Source: Candolleomyces eurysporus (lineage: Eukaryota; Basidiomycota; Agaricomycetes; Agaricales; Psathyrellaceae). From it: a stretch of DNA of 51,651 nucleotides. The DNA lies in the NCBI GenBank assembly GCA_027579435.1, contig JANBPK010000970.1:1-51651 (forward strand), given 5' to 3'. Position numbers and translations under genes: made by a program. The notes under the pieces were generated by a model that searched no databases, was not told the origin of the DNA, and saw nothing but the letters and a program-made list of their open reading frames with translations. Each line of letters begins with the position of its first letter. The first letter of the stretch is position 1. Positions 10,477 through 20,585 of this stretch are shown here, in pieces.

Positions 10477-11715
10477 ATGCTCTTCCACTTGACGTCGCGC
10501 ATCGTAGGGTCAGTGGACGCCATTCCGTTGTCTACCTGGCACCAATCTGACATATCCACCATGGGTCGTACAGCGCGACCTCAGCATTCATGTACCCTGC
10601 CTACGCATCGTACAAGACCCTCAGCCAACGACCAGCCTCTGAGGAGGAACTCGAGCGATGGCTGATGTACTGGTCCGTCCTCGGCTGCGTCGTCGCTGTC
10701 GAGTACCTTGCGGAATGGCTCATTTCGTGGTAAGTAATTTTTGGTGGTCACCCTTGACCCTGATGATAGATGGATAGATATTATTATCGATCCTGTCATC
10801 CGGTGCCAAGGGGAACCTTTCATAGACTGTTCTCTTGTGACGAACACGAGCTTATGTGTGACTGCTACCCAGGGTTCCCTTCTACTTCACACTCAAGACC
10901 CTCTTCCTCCTCTACCTCTCCCTCCCGCAAACCAAAGGCTCGACCTACGTCTACCTAGCCCACCTGCAGCCCTTCTTCTCCACCCATGAATCCCAAATCG
11001 ACGCTACCCTCGCTTCCTTCAAAGCCAAAGTCAAAGCTTTCGTACAAGAACGACTGAGGCTGTTGTGGGAGCAAGTCGCCATTGCCATTGGCCAACAGCA
11101 GACCCAGCAGCAGCAAGCTGCCACCTCCCCCGCGGAGGACCCCAACGGAGCTTCCGGCCCCGCGCAGCTCCTTGGCTCCTTGTGGACCTCATACGGTCCA
11201 AGCATCCTCGCGTCCGGCACTGCGCTCCTCCGACAAAGCGCTACCGCAGCTGCCAGTAGGATACCTACAGGCCCCGGTGCGACTATGGGCACTGCAGCTG
11301 CCATCAACGCCCGCATCTAGCAACAGCCGGGGGTGGGAGGAGTGCAAGCGACTCGATGACCCAGTCCGTCCTCGACCGGAAACGCCAGCTTGAAGCCGAA
11401 CTCGCTGCTTTGAACGCGCAAGTACCCGGCGATGGTGGTGCGTCATATATCCCGATGCCTAGTGCTTCACCGCAGCTTCTAAGTACGAGTCGCGGTTCTT
11501 CAGATTCGTTGTTGAGGGAGAGAACGACGTTCGGGACTGGTCGCTTTGAAGAGATCGAAGTGCCAAGTGATGTTGAGGGGTATGATGTTGACGATGAGGA
11601 TGGGGTCGGGCATTCGGCTGGGAAGAGGGGTGCAGCCGCTGGTGGAGGCTGGTTTGGTGGATGGGGTGCAGGGTCGAAAGGTGGATATGAGAAGGTTAAC
11701 ACAAAGAACGATTAA
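10477..11715 (+). CDS. Yop1/REEP-type (TB2/DP1/HVA22) ER-shaping membrane protein
   Basis: Four exons give 321 residues: 10477-10508, 10574-10729, 10873-11255 and 11321-11715. The TB2/DP1/HVA22 core is clear: SAFMYPAYASYKTL, then ELERWLMYWSVLGCVVAVEY, then LISWVPFYFTLKTLFLLYLS. These hydrophobic hairpins curve tubular ER membrane in the family. A Gln/Ala-rich amphipathic region and a coiled segment (LDRKRQLEAELAALNAQ) follow, and the tail is acidic then Gly-rich. The C-terminal extension makes it longer than yeast Yop1. The third intron (11256-11320) is inferred because it removes a TAG and joins the two open frames; the other junctions fall at conserved family positions. Confidence 0.85.
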
Positions 11716-12322
11716 TTTCACTCCTCGATGGTTGGTGCTCGGATGGGTATAATGTTGTGGACGCTCTTTCGCATATTTCTCGCATTGGTCGAGTTGACTT
11801 TGACTTAACACTATCTTCGTTTCAAGGTCGTTAATAGGTCTCTTATCATCTTTCCCCTCTCATCGCTTTCGCTTTCTGTCGTTGTTCCTTATCGTCTCAC
11901 TATTGCATTGTTTTCAAATCCAGTTTTCCTTGCCTTTTCCTTTCATATCAATTCTAACGCATCAATGGACTCCCAATATCAATCTTATATACATCACGAA
12001 TTTTACGCTTTCTTCTGAATTGTGATTGTAAAGTTTTGGAGTGTTGACCGTTGACGTGCAAAGTCTGGTATAGAGTACAGGTCTCTTCTAATAACGATCG
12101 CTGTGGTCCTCAGGGTGCTAAAGGGAATTGTGGACGACCCTCCAGTATCCAGCTTGGCCTTGGATATCTTGAAGACTTCACTCAATACGTATCCGCTTCG
12201 GAGATAGCGGGTAGCCTGATTCGAACTGATGCCAGGTCGCGATCGATCTTTCCAAAATCCAGCACCCGCAGACACGCCAAACCCTACTGTAGCACCAAGG
12301 AGGTCTATTTCTCGACGACCAA
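11716..12322. other. intergenic, no gene recognised
   Basis: This contains the 3' flank of the HVA22-type gene and the 5' flank of the F-box gene. A block at 12110-12260 (tggacgaccct, tatccag, ccaggtcgc) has a weakly similar counterpart at about 15160-15300. Confidence 0.5.
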
Positions 12323-14014
12323 ATGGATCCCGACTATATCAAAACCCAGAGAGCACTCGATGCGCGCATCGTACAGTTCCAGAGCGAGCTCACCGACCTG
12401 AAGCGTCGTCGGAACGCCCTCTCCCCCATCTCTCGACTCCCACCCGAAATCCTATGCAAGATCTTGCTGCTCATCAGGCAGGAGGACTTGTTTTCAAAAG
12501 AGAAGAAAATCGTTCCGCAATACATCCTACTCTGCCACGTCTCTCACTTTTGGCGGACCATCATGCTTGGGAATCCCGAGTTTTGGGTGGATATACACCT
12601 CGCGTGGTCGGCGTCATGGAGGGCTTCGCGAATGCTCAGCTTCATGGCGCACCATTCCGGAGCCCAGAAGATCTCCGTCGTTTATAGACGCGACAGACCC
12701 CAGGATCACGAACATGGCCCGGATATTCCAATCGACTTGGATTTGGTTCGCATTCTGCAGCAAGAATCGAGCAAAATCAAGTCGCTCTCTCTCGTATTGG
12801 GAAATTTTGACCGTAACCGGGACGGGGGACTCGAAGCGGAGGTAGCGAATATCTTTTCCGAGGGGGAGTTCAGCAATCTCGAGGATTTCCTCTTTTTGAT
12901 CACCCCAAAGGTCCTCGAATTGCCACCAACCTTGAAATTGGACAAGGTGTTCAAGAATCGCCCGCCGAAATTGCAGCGTTTTGAGGTAGCGGGGTGGAGA
13001 CTTTGTTTGGAATCCAGTCGCCAACTGTTGCAGGGCATGACTCACCTTAGCTTGAGGGGGGATCTCGTCGGAAGCCTGTTCGAACTTCTGTCGTTGTCAC
13101 CTGGACTGAAAACTTTATTCCTCACGGGCCTTCGACTCTTCCACCCGTTGAACTTCTCTTACCCCCAAAACGCGCCTGGCCAAGTCTGTCTGTCACACCT
13201 TGAATCTCTCACCATCTACCTGTGCTTACATTCGCTACTTGATGTCTTGAAGGGCATTCAGATTCCACCCAACCTTGCGCATCTCCATGTCCATCTTGAC
13301 CTGGCGTTCCCCAACAGAATAAGAGAATTATTCGATGCATGGAAGCAAGCACAGAAGGGTGTCATTAAGCCAGAACATGTGTGCATTGGCAAGCCCGGTA
13401 ATCGGTCCTTTATAAGCCGGGTCATTTTCGCGTGGAAGACGACAGAGTCCCCGGGTCAGTTCAAGCCAGATAGGATAAAACGATCCCCACCCTCGGTCAC
13501 GCTAACACTGCGACTCGGATCTCCCATGAATGACAATATGCATCCCTTTGTCGAGCCTCAGGACTACCAGCACAAATGGTCATTCGGCAAGGTCAGAGTG
13601 GTGGAGATTTTGGGTCCTCTTGAGGAGGATGAAGAATCGGCTAGACTGAAGATATATAGGCTTGGAGATCACTTCTGGACAACGATCGCGAACGCACCGT
13701 ACCTCCAGCTACTTTATCTCAACTCATGTTTCGAAGACGAGTTCAAGGAGATGATCATCACGCTCGGACAAGGCGTCTTTCCGGCACTCCAATATCTCAT
13801 CTTCTCGTTCGTCCGCTGTGAAACTAAACTCCGTCGAATTTCCTTTGACGAGTTCGCGGCGAGCTTTACGGAATATTTCAAGCTCAATAGAGCAACACCG
13901 CTGGCACTTTTGGGATTTAGGCATTGCCCTGAACAACCGAGCCAGGCCACTTTGAACGCCCTGAAGGAGGTTGCAGTCTGTGTCGTTTGCCGGGAGACTC
14001 AAGAGTGGCCGTAA
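12323..14014 (+). CDS. F-box-like domain protein
   Basis: A single exon encodes 563 residues. A short coiled coil (residues about 8-30, ALDARIVQFQSELTDLKRRR) precedes an F-box-like motif (LSPISRLPPEILCKILLLI, about 33-52) and the usual CHVSHFWRTIMLGNPEFWVD segment. The rest is leucine-rich and LRR-like without a regular repeat. F-box proteins act as substrate receptors of SCF ubiquitin ligases; the large agaric families mostly have unknown targets. A decayed relative lies at 23590-24720, with alignable segments from the F-box through the C-terminus. The start ATG directly precedes the coiled coil, as in relatives. Confidence 0.85.
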   Translation: MDPDYIKTQRALDARIVQFQSELTDLKRRRNALSPISRLPPEILCKILLLIRQEDLFSKEKKIVPQYILLCHVSHFWRTIMLGNPEFWVDIHLAWSASWRASRMLSFMAHHSGAQKISVVYRRDRPQDHEHGPDIPIDLDLVRILQQESSKIKSLSLVLGNFDRNRDGGLEAEVANIFSEGEFSNLEDFLFLITPKVLELPPTLKLDKVFKNRPPKLQRFEVAGWRLCLESSRQLLQGMTHLSLRGDLVGSLFELLSLSPGLKTLFLTGLRLFHPLNFSYPQNAPGQVCLSHLESLTIYLCLHSLLDVLKGIQIPPNLAHLHVHLDLAFPNRIRELFDAWKQAQKGVIKPEHVCIGKPGNRSFISRVIFAWKTTESPGQFKPDRIKRSPPSVTLTLRLGSPMNDNMHPFVEPQDYQHKWSFGKVRVVEILGPLEEDEESARLKIYRLGDHFWTTIANAPYLQLLYLNSCFEDEFKEMIITLGQGVFPALQYLIFSFVRCETKLRRISFDEFAASFTEYFKLNRATPLALLGFRHCPEQPSQATLNALKEVAVCVVCRETQEWP

Positions 14015-14094
14015 TCACAGTTCTCTTTTCCGTCCAGAGACACTGGCATTTATTCTGCTGTCACCAGCCAACTCACTACCCCTTCATTCACGAT

Positions 14095-14480
14095 CCGAAT
14101 TCCTCACCCCAAATCCGGCAGTATATCCTACGTTCGCTCCAAACCCTACAGCCCGGTCTCCGAAAACCCATGCACTTCTGTCCACGACTCCCCGTCCCCT
14201 CCAACCGAAGATAATACCACCAATCATGCCTCCTCGCAGACATACCCAAAAATAATCCGGAAAATTGAACGAGAAAAAACACATCAAGCAAACCTTAGTC
14301 TCCCCAACTCCAACCTTGACGCAGACTTAGCCTCGTCATTTTCATGTCCAGCTCAACCTCCAACTCAACCTCAACCTTCTAGCTATAGCGGGGAACTCAC
14401 TGATACCGATAAACGGACCGCTCTCACGCGGTACTACTATGACAAAATCCTGCCAACGAGGGGAAGAAGGGGCGCTTTAA
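14095..14480 (+). pseudogene. decayed fragment of the BAH-PHD gene
   Basis: The plus strand aligns over several hundred bases to the coding strand of the BAH-PHD gene, from the PHD finger onward. Shared blocks include ccaaaccctac, catgcacttctg.ccacg.c, taccaccaatc.tgcctcct and gataccgataaacg. Stops and indels destroy the frame, including the zinc-binding pattern. Only the exon-7 portion is present, and it is inverted relative to the parent, which ends about 4 kb upstream. The fragment begins shortly after the F-box stop codon. Confidence 0.75.
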
Positions 14481-15727
14481 CGACTAAGAGTGCTAGAGGC
14501 AGTGCCGCCAGCCTGGATTGGTTGGTGATGCGTTCTCCGGGTGTGTGTGTGCGATGTACATGTAGGGCGCTGCTTTTCCCTATGTATCGAATGCTCTGTT
14601 TTCTCTTGTTGTATATTTTGCTGGTTTGCTTGGTGTATTGTGCTATTGACGCCGATATCGAATTCATGGCATATTGCTATCACCCGTACGGACATCAGTA
14701 TGGCTATGACCACATATAATGTATTCCTGTGTTTCACCGAGTCTGACACTGCCAGGCCAAGCGAAGGGTTATTCACTTATACAGATGAGGTCCAATGAAG
14801 GCGCCGTCGAAGTAGACACACACTACCTCAGGTCCAATTTCACGCTTTCCTCCAATTCTGATTGTACTACAGTCAGAAAATTGGATGAAAATCTTGGAGC
14901 ATTGAAACTTGACGTTCACAATTTGGTATCAGAGAGGGTAATATACTCCACCACCAAAATAGCCTTTCACAGGTATATTCTAACTACGGTCACTGTCGAC
15001 ATCTTCAACTACAAAACGGTGATGGAAAAGCCGTTTCCAGAATCCTCAGAGTGCCAAAGAATTAGCGAGCGTCCAAGGAACACGATGCTGCAAAGGCTTG
15101 ACTCTGCTGTCACGTCCAATTCAAAGGGGAGATTACCTCTGTATCCCGGGGGATTTGGACACATTATGGACGACCCTCTTGTATCCAGGTAAATCAAATC
15201 TTGCCTTGAATGCTGAAGGATAGGGCTTCCTGATCTGGCACGGAATGATGGCGTCACCAGGCTTGACTTGAAGCTGTCAGGTCGCGTCAACTTGCAATCG
15301 ATCCTGGATTGGTTTTGATGATGCGGTCTCTGGATGTGTGTGCGATGTTCGTGTTAGACGCTGCGATTGGGTGCCATCTACGCCTCTAATGACTTTATCC
15401 ACATATAATATATTCCTGAACATCAAGTCTGATGCTGTCAGTCCGGCGGTCGCGATAAGCGTAACAAACGTCAGAGGCAGGGTGCATAAGAACAGGGAGC
15501 CTTGACTTGGTTGAATCTGTTGCGATTTCGAGTGGAATAATTGGCGATTCAATCTTCTCGGTGAAGAGAGGAATGCATTTTGGGGTGTGTGGAGTGTATC
15601 GTATTGTATCCAACTGGCATGGGTGGAACAACCTTGTTATACCGGAAACAAATATATCCAGCTTCTTGTCTTCTACAGTTCTCCATCGACGATTCGGCAC
15701 TCGGGGAAGGATGTCTTGCAATCGGTA
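14481..15727. other. intergenic with internally repeated blocks
   Basis: No gene is supported. Two similar blocks occur: 14510-14580 resembles 15300-15370 (cctggattggtt, gtgtgtgcgatgt), and 14708-14750 resembles 15400-15440 (ccacatataat.tattcctg). These suggest a local duplication between the F-box gene and the first NACHT gene. Confidence 0.5.
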
Positions 15728-16060
15728 CTATGTATGCCACAAACTGAATGTGACCCCGAAACGACCCGGGCTAATTTGAAGCTCCAATGGAGGTCGTGGC
15801 GTTGCTTTGGCTTCCTCCCACATGTGTTGAGCACGAATCACTATCCATTCTAGAACCTGTTTAGAGCTATTCAGCGGCTCTGACATTTTCGGGGCTCAAG
15901 AGCCGGCAACATACACTGAAGATATCTATGCCTGAAATGCTGTCCTGTGAACTGGGATTATTATGGGAATACTACGAGCTCAGGGTAAAGTGCACATACA
16001 ACGCTGAGATCATGCGACCAATTTTCGTGTGTAGTTGAGCGAGATCGGAGGTCTAGAATA
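15728..16060 (-). other. probable 3' exon region of first NACHT gene
   Basis: A good splice donor (gccaaa/gtaagt, ending at 16126) suggests that the NACHT frame above continues into this region. On the minus strand a segment reads QVLEWIVIRAQHMWEEAKA. It matches the corresponding segment of the paralog (QVLEWVVAHAQHTWEKVKA, about 20870-20920). The frame stops at 15728, and similarity to the paralog fades beyond this point, so this copy may be truncated. Exact exon limits are unresolved. Confidence 0.45.
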
Positions 16061-16086
16061 TCTGGAAACTAGATATGTATTTTCAG

Positions 16087-18045
16087 TTATGTGAAACAAT
16101 CGAAGAACGAGATTTGGAAACTTACTTTGGCAGAAATAGCAGTCGATGCACGTCGTAGGTCGTGTTGAACTATTTGTTGCGTGCGTTCAGTGAGTTTTAT
16201 GTGAAAATTGATTCCACGATTCACGATATCAAAATTCATGCCTGCTTCCAGCCAGAGTTTAATACGGGGATCAGGGCATTCCACAGCCCGCACCAATTGT
16301 TTGGCACACTCGGTAAAAAGGGACGGAAAACTACCCGTGACTGGGAAATTGTCCAAGAGGGAGTAGAGGAGCATATGACAGAGGAAGGCGCAATAAGGTA
16401 GCCTATTGGCACGAAGAGAATGGGGAGCATTGAGTTGCTCATTGGTTGAGATGCAGGCATATGATTCGGCGGATGCTTCTCGCCAATGGTGTGCCAAACA
16501 CCAAGTGCCGTAGTTGTAGGTTGGCCTGTAAACGCCCAAGTTTTCGAAGATGGAGGAAATGAGATGGTAAGACAGATGGAGATGGAATGAAAGTGGAACA
16601 AAGAATAATCTGGAGCGGCCTTCGGTCGTGAGGAAATCGCGGAGGGACGTATGATAGATTGTCACGCTGCCCTCCTCGTCGGTTCCCGGGACGTGGATAA
16701 TCGCCTGTAAATTCAGCAGGACACTAACAACTTCAAAGGCTTCGATCCCAAGAAGAGATGATATTCCAGCAATCGGGAGTGGCTCGCGAAGGAGTGCGAT
16801 GGTGGAGATAATGTTGCAGAAATGGGGGAGGTGTTGTGAACGGGCAAGTGTTTGACTGTACAGGCTGTCGAGGCCATTCATCTGAAGGGTACGAGGGAGT
16901 CGTTCCATTGGCGTCGAAGGATCATCTTCTGTGGCTGGGTAGACAATGAACTTGAAGATTGATGACGCAAGAACGAACGATTCGCCTATATGCTCCCCTA
17001 AGTGATACATATCCGATCGTGTTGGCCATTCTCCGTGCGCTCGAACATATGCTCGGATGACGCGGTCTCTCTTTGCCACGGCATGAAAAGAGGCTCCTAA
17101 GAATTTGTTAATATCACCCCGTGTCTTGTAGCTGTTGAGGTCACTCAACCGAACCCCATCAACCTCGAGACGAGCGCGGATGTGTTGCTCTACTCGACTA
17201 GCGATGAAGATTCGGAGTGGGATCGTTGGGTGCCGCTCAAAGAAGTCAAGCATTTGATCGATGAGCTCCTCCACCCCTCGCTTGTCCTCAGATTCATCGA
17301 GTCCGTCGATGATAATGATGAAGGGACCCTTGGCGCTGGCCTCTTCGATGTCTCCCTGCATGACGGCCCTAAACGGTTCGTAGACCAAACGTTCCATCTG
17401 TCTAGTCAATGAAACGCCGCTATGCAACAGACCTGGGTCAACCCTCAAAGCAGCTTCGAGGAGTGGGACGGTCGCAGGCAGCGCGGATGCCAGTTGGCTC
17501 GACAACGTCGCGGCAAATCTGTTCAGCGTGCATCTGTCACCCGCGTTACGGAAGAAAAAATAGCTTGCAAGCAAGCGCCCAGACTCTTCGAATACGTTGG
17601 ATATCTTCAGGGAAATCGCTGATTTACCAGAACCAGCGAAACCATGAAGCCAGTAGATGTGAGGGGTTGGGGTATATACGACCACAGTGGCAGAGATGGT
17701 CTCCGTTACCCCTTGCTCGGTCCCAGGAGCGGAGTCCGTAGCATCGGCCCAGGTAGTTATATCCTGGACTGCCTCTTTTCTGGTTCCAGGAAAACACTCC
17801 GAATCTGGAGGCGAGGTCTTTCGATTTCGGGTGTGAGAGGCATCGGGGATCGGGTTCAGTCGATGAATGAGGTCTGTAGCGCAATCTTGGCATGATGAAA
17901 CACATATATACTTCGGTTTAATTTGCTCACCCAGTCTCCTATTCGACAAGTACTGGCTTCCAGTGGCAATGTAGATGTTCTGTTGCTGAATTCGAAAATC
18001 GCGCGCGTTGGGATAGATTGTAATGCTGGGGGAAACTCCTGCCAT
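16087..18045 (-). CDS. NACHT-type STAND NTPase (fungal NLR-like), copy 1
   Basis: The N-terminal exon (17931-18045) starts MAGVSPSITIYPNARDFRIQ. An in-phase 57 bp intron (17874-17930) leads into a long exon with the linker RKTSPPDSECFPGTR, Walker A WLHGFAGSGKSAI, Walker B FIIIIDGLDESED and sensor-like IFIASRVEQHIRARL. A winged-helix-like region (RLPRTLQMNGLDSLYSQTL) follows. The intron is inferred because the paralog at 20586-23099 has a non-readable intron at the same position and phase. Such STAND proteins are NLR-like and in fungi often take part in non-self recognition; this one has no visible effector domain. The frame reads through to a stop at 16087, but splicing at 16126 is likely. 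Confidence 0.8.
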   Translation of the reverse strand: MAGVSPSITIYPNARDFRIQQQNIYIATGSQYLSNRRLGEQIKPKYICVSSCQDCATDLIHRLNPIPDASHTRNRKTSPPDSECFPGTRKEAVQDITTWADATDSAPGTEQGVTETISATVVVYTPTPHIYWLHGFAGSGKSAISLKISNVFEESGRLLASYFFFRNAGDRCTLNRFAATLSSQLASALPATVPLLEAALRVDPGLLHSGVSLTRQMERLVYEPFRAVMQGDIEEASAKGPFIIIIDGLDESEDKRGVEELIDQMLDFFERHPTIPLRIFIASRVEQHIRARLEVDGVRLSDLNSYKTRGDINKFLGASFHAVAKRDRVIRAYVRAHGEWPTRSDMYHLGEHIGESFVLASSIFKFIVYPATEDDPSTPMERLPRTLQMNGLDSLYSQTLARSQHLPHFCNIISTIALLREPLPIAGISSLLGIEAFEVVSVLLNLQAIIHVPGTDEEGSVTIYHTSLRDFLTTEGRSRLFFVPLSFHLHLSYHLISSIFENLGVYRPTYNYGTWCLAHHWREASAESYACISTNEQLNAPHSLRANRLPYCAFLCHMLLYSLLDNFPVTGSFPSLFTECAKQLVRAVECPDPRIKLWLEAGMNFDIVNRGINFHIKLTERTQQIVQHDLRRASTAISAKVSFQISFFDCFT

Positions 18046-19563
18046 TCAGTTAACCTAAGGCTGAGGAAACAATAAAAGGGAAGGGTGTTGATCAGGGGAA
18101 GGCAAAGAGACGACCAGCATGCCCACGGCCTCGGAGGCCGTGAGCAAAGGAAGCCTTACACTTATCAATGCACCACCCTTCAGCCCTAATCAGTGGTGAT
18201 GACGCGATAGAGCGTGAGCGTGAGTGGGCAAAAGTGCTGAATAGGCGGAGTCCGTCGACTTCATGCTTGGGCATAAGGCACATACATGGAGTCCATTTTA
18301 TCATGACTGGAGGCCAAAGACACTCACGAGGAGGAACAGGGGAGGAGGCTGAGTACTCGGAATACGGACGCGAGAAATGGATAGAAGACCAGTGAGGAAA
18401 GGAGGATGCTGTGCACGGAGGTTGACAGTATCTAGTAAACGACGTCAAAGGGCCTAAATGGAAATAAACTTCCCGAGTTCGTAGTATCTTGTTGTCCGGC
18501 GGAAGGGAATTGCTACGGCGCCTGTTGCCAGCACCACCGCTGTCAAGATTGATGCTCGAGCGAGAATTGCGCCAGCAGAGAGAATTTAAGAGGGACAGCC
18601 CACAAGAGGACGAGGGAAGGGAGGAGAGATCAGAGAGGAGGGTAGGACTCGGAGGGCCAGGAAGCGTGGTGCTTCAGAGGGAGAAACAGTGATGTCGGGG
18701 CTGGCATTTGAACGAGCCTGAGGGCTACACGTAGTCTATGGATGGAGCCGCTAGCTGAGAAGAAATTGAGGGCAAGAGAGAAAATGGCGTAGAGGAAGGC
18801 AACGTAGAACGAGGGCGAAACAGTGGCGTGCTGTCTGCATCAATTTTTTCCACCCCTGCGACAGTTATCATTAGAGGTACTGAATGAGGCTCTCACGACC
18901 GCAAAAGCTCGCTAGACGCTGGAGACTTTAACCGTCAAGCTTGAAATCCCGTCGACTTCTGTCACAGCACATACAAAAAACTGGGAGAAATGAGGAGGAT
19001 GGAATAGCTGGGATCTGCCAGTTACAAGGTAAATTGGTGTCGATTACTTTTGGCACAGTGATCGTTGTAACATGTGCGTTAGGGCAGAGCGAAACCTCTA
19101 TGTTTGGGTTGAGAGACGTGCCCGAAGGCGATGCTGGGCCCATACGGTACTCGGAGGCTACCCAATAAGACGAGTCGATGATCCCACCCAGTTCAATGTC
19201 TGGATTCACTGTGTGATGCATTCAAACATGGACGTGAGGAAAAGAGTCGCGAACAACGGCATTGAATTCCAGGCAGGTGCTAGTCGCCCAACAAACAATC
19301 CATAAACAAGCAGAGCTCATCGATCATCAAAGATCGAACAAGGCAAAGTCGTGGTCTCCGCCCTTCGTTCACATTACTCGCCCCATAGCAAGATTCTTCG
19401 GCCGCGCTCAGGATATATGCATCGATAAGTTTCAGGTTTTTGATGGGCACCCTTTGACAAACCCTTTGGAAAGTCAGTCTGCTTCGCAGTGCTGCACTCG
19501 AGCGTTTGGTTAACCCCGTCGTGATATACAGAGCTCGAGGCCCGAATCGCAACAGGCGCGATC
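18046..19563. other. intergenic, purine-rich, no gene recognised
   Basis: 18.5-18.8 kb is rich in gag and agg triplets. No frame with domain similarity or splice structure was found on either strand. Confidence 0.45.
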
Positions 19564-19765
19564 CACGATTCTGCAGAGCACTGCGATGCCCCGAAATGCC
19601 ATCCTAACACCCGAATTGCCGTCCAAGACGATTTGTACAGCTGGATCGTCGATGGGGATGCGGAATCCGGTCAACTAAAGGAGATCAAGTGGCTTACCGG
19701 GTCCGCGGGGACAGGGNAAGACGGCTGTCATGGGGTCGCTGTCTGGACGCTGCAAAGCAGATTGG
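19564..19765 (+). pseudogene. NACHT P-loop fragment, different lineage
   Basis: On the plus strand a frame reads CDAPKCHPNTRIAVQDDLYS, then IKWLTGSAGTGKTAVMGSL after dropping the ambiguous base at 19717. This is the linker plus Walker A of a fungal NACHT protein. Sequence and strand differ from the two neighbouring NACHT genes (WLHGFAGSGKSAI), so it is not a simple copy of them. A possible splice donor (gtgagt at 19765) follows, but I cannot trace a NACHT continuation. It is most likely a gene remnant. Confidence 0.6.
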
Positions 19766-19974
19766 TGAGTGTCGTTGGCCATTGAGCGCGGGAGCAATCG
19801 CTCTCTCCGGAATCTGTTCAAGAATGCTCACACTTCAGTACGTGCAGTCCTCAATGTTTCCAAACCTTGGAATGAAATTCAAATCTTTCATCTTTAGTGC
19901 CCCTCGTATCGTTGCAAGCCGGCTTGTAAAATCTGGAGCCATTCCATTCGGTGTCGTTTGAGATCATCTGACGC

Positions 19975-20145
19975 ATGGCAGGATGGCCCCATCGTAATGA
20001 TCCACGGCGGGAAGAGTTTTACGGTTTAGTCGACAAGAGGGCATCAGGAGCAGCGGGCACTGCTGCAGAGTCTTCAGCCGCCTCCTCTTCGTCAAAGCCC
20101 AAGACGAAGAGGAACTCCAAGTCTCAGAAGCGTCCGTGGCGATAA
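19975..20145 (+). CDS. short orphan reading frame, possibly a terminal exon
   Basis: A 56-residue frame opens MAGWPHRNDPRREEFYGLVD and ends in a Ser/Ala-rich then very basic tail (SKPKTKRNSKSQKRPWR). The composition is protein-like and a splice acceptor (gcatggcag) precedes GATGGCCCC, so it may be the last exon of a lost gene. I recognise no family. Confidence 0.3.
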   Translation: MAGWPHRNDPRREEFYGLVDKRASGAAGTAAESSAASSSSKPKTKRNSKSQKRPWR

Positions 20146-20585
20146 CCTTTCGTCTGCATTGGTGGCTACTTACAGGGTAGACAATTTGTTCATATATACG
20201 TGTGTCTATATATGGCGGCTTAGGCGCTGAGCAGAGGTTCAGATGTCATTGGCAGCTCAGAATTCGAGTCGAAATATCATGTTAGTTCAGGAAGGGCGTC
20301 TTCAATATCCCACCATAGTCCCGTCAAATCAATTCCATTGACGAGAAACGACTGGCAGCCTGACTCGGAGGAGACCATCGAGCTTTTCGGAAGAGCAAAT
20401 GGGTGTTTAGATCTGGTGCCATACCTCTGACCAATATCCCATCCTCTACTACTCTCTTGACGTCGAATTCGAGACCACGTTCAAACACGGGAGGCGAACA
20501 GTACCCTAGAGCAGAGGAACCACCATATCATTGCTGATACTCACGCTGGTATTATGGTCGTTTTGCGCACAGCAAATGAAAGCGA
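20146..20585. other. intergenic, 3' flank of second NACHT gene
   Basis: No gene is seen. Part of this stretch (about 20528-20585), together with the adjoining coding sequence, is echoed at 25295-25540. Confidence 0.45.

Noticed and set aside
18489..18692. 67-codon Arg/Glu-rich plus-strand frame
   Set aside because: It is produced by a purine-rich low-complexity stretch; there is no splice or domain support.
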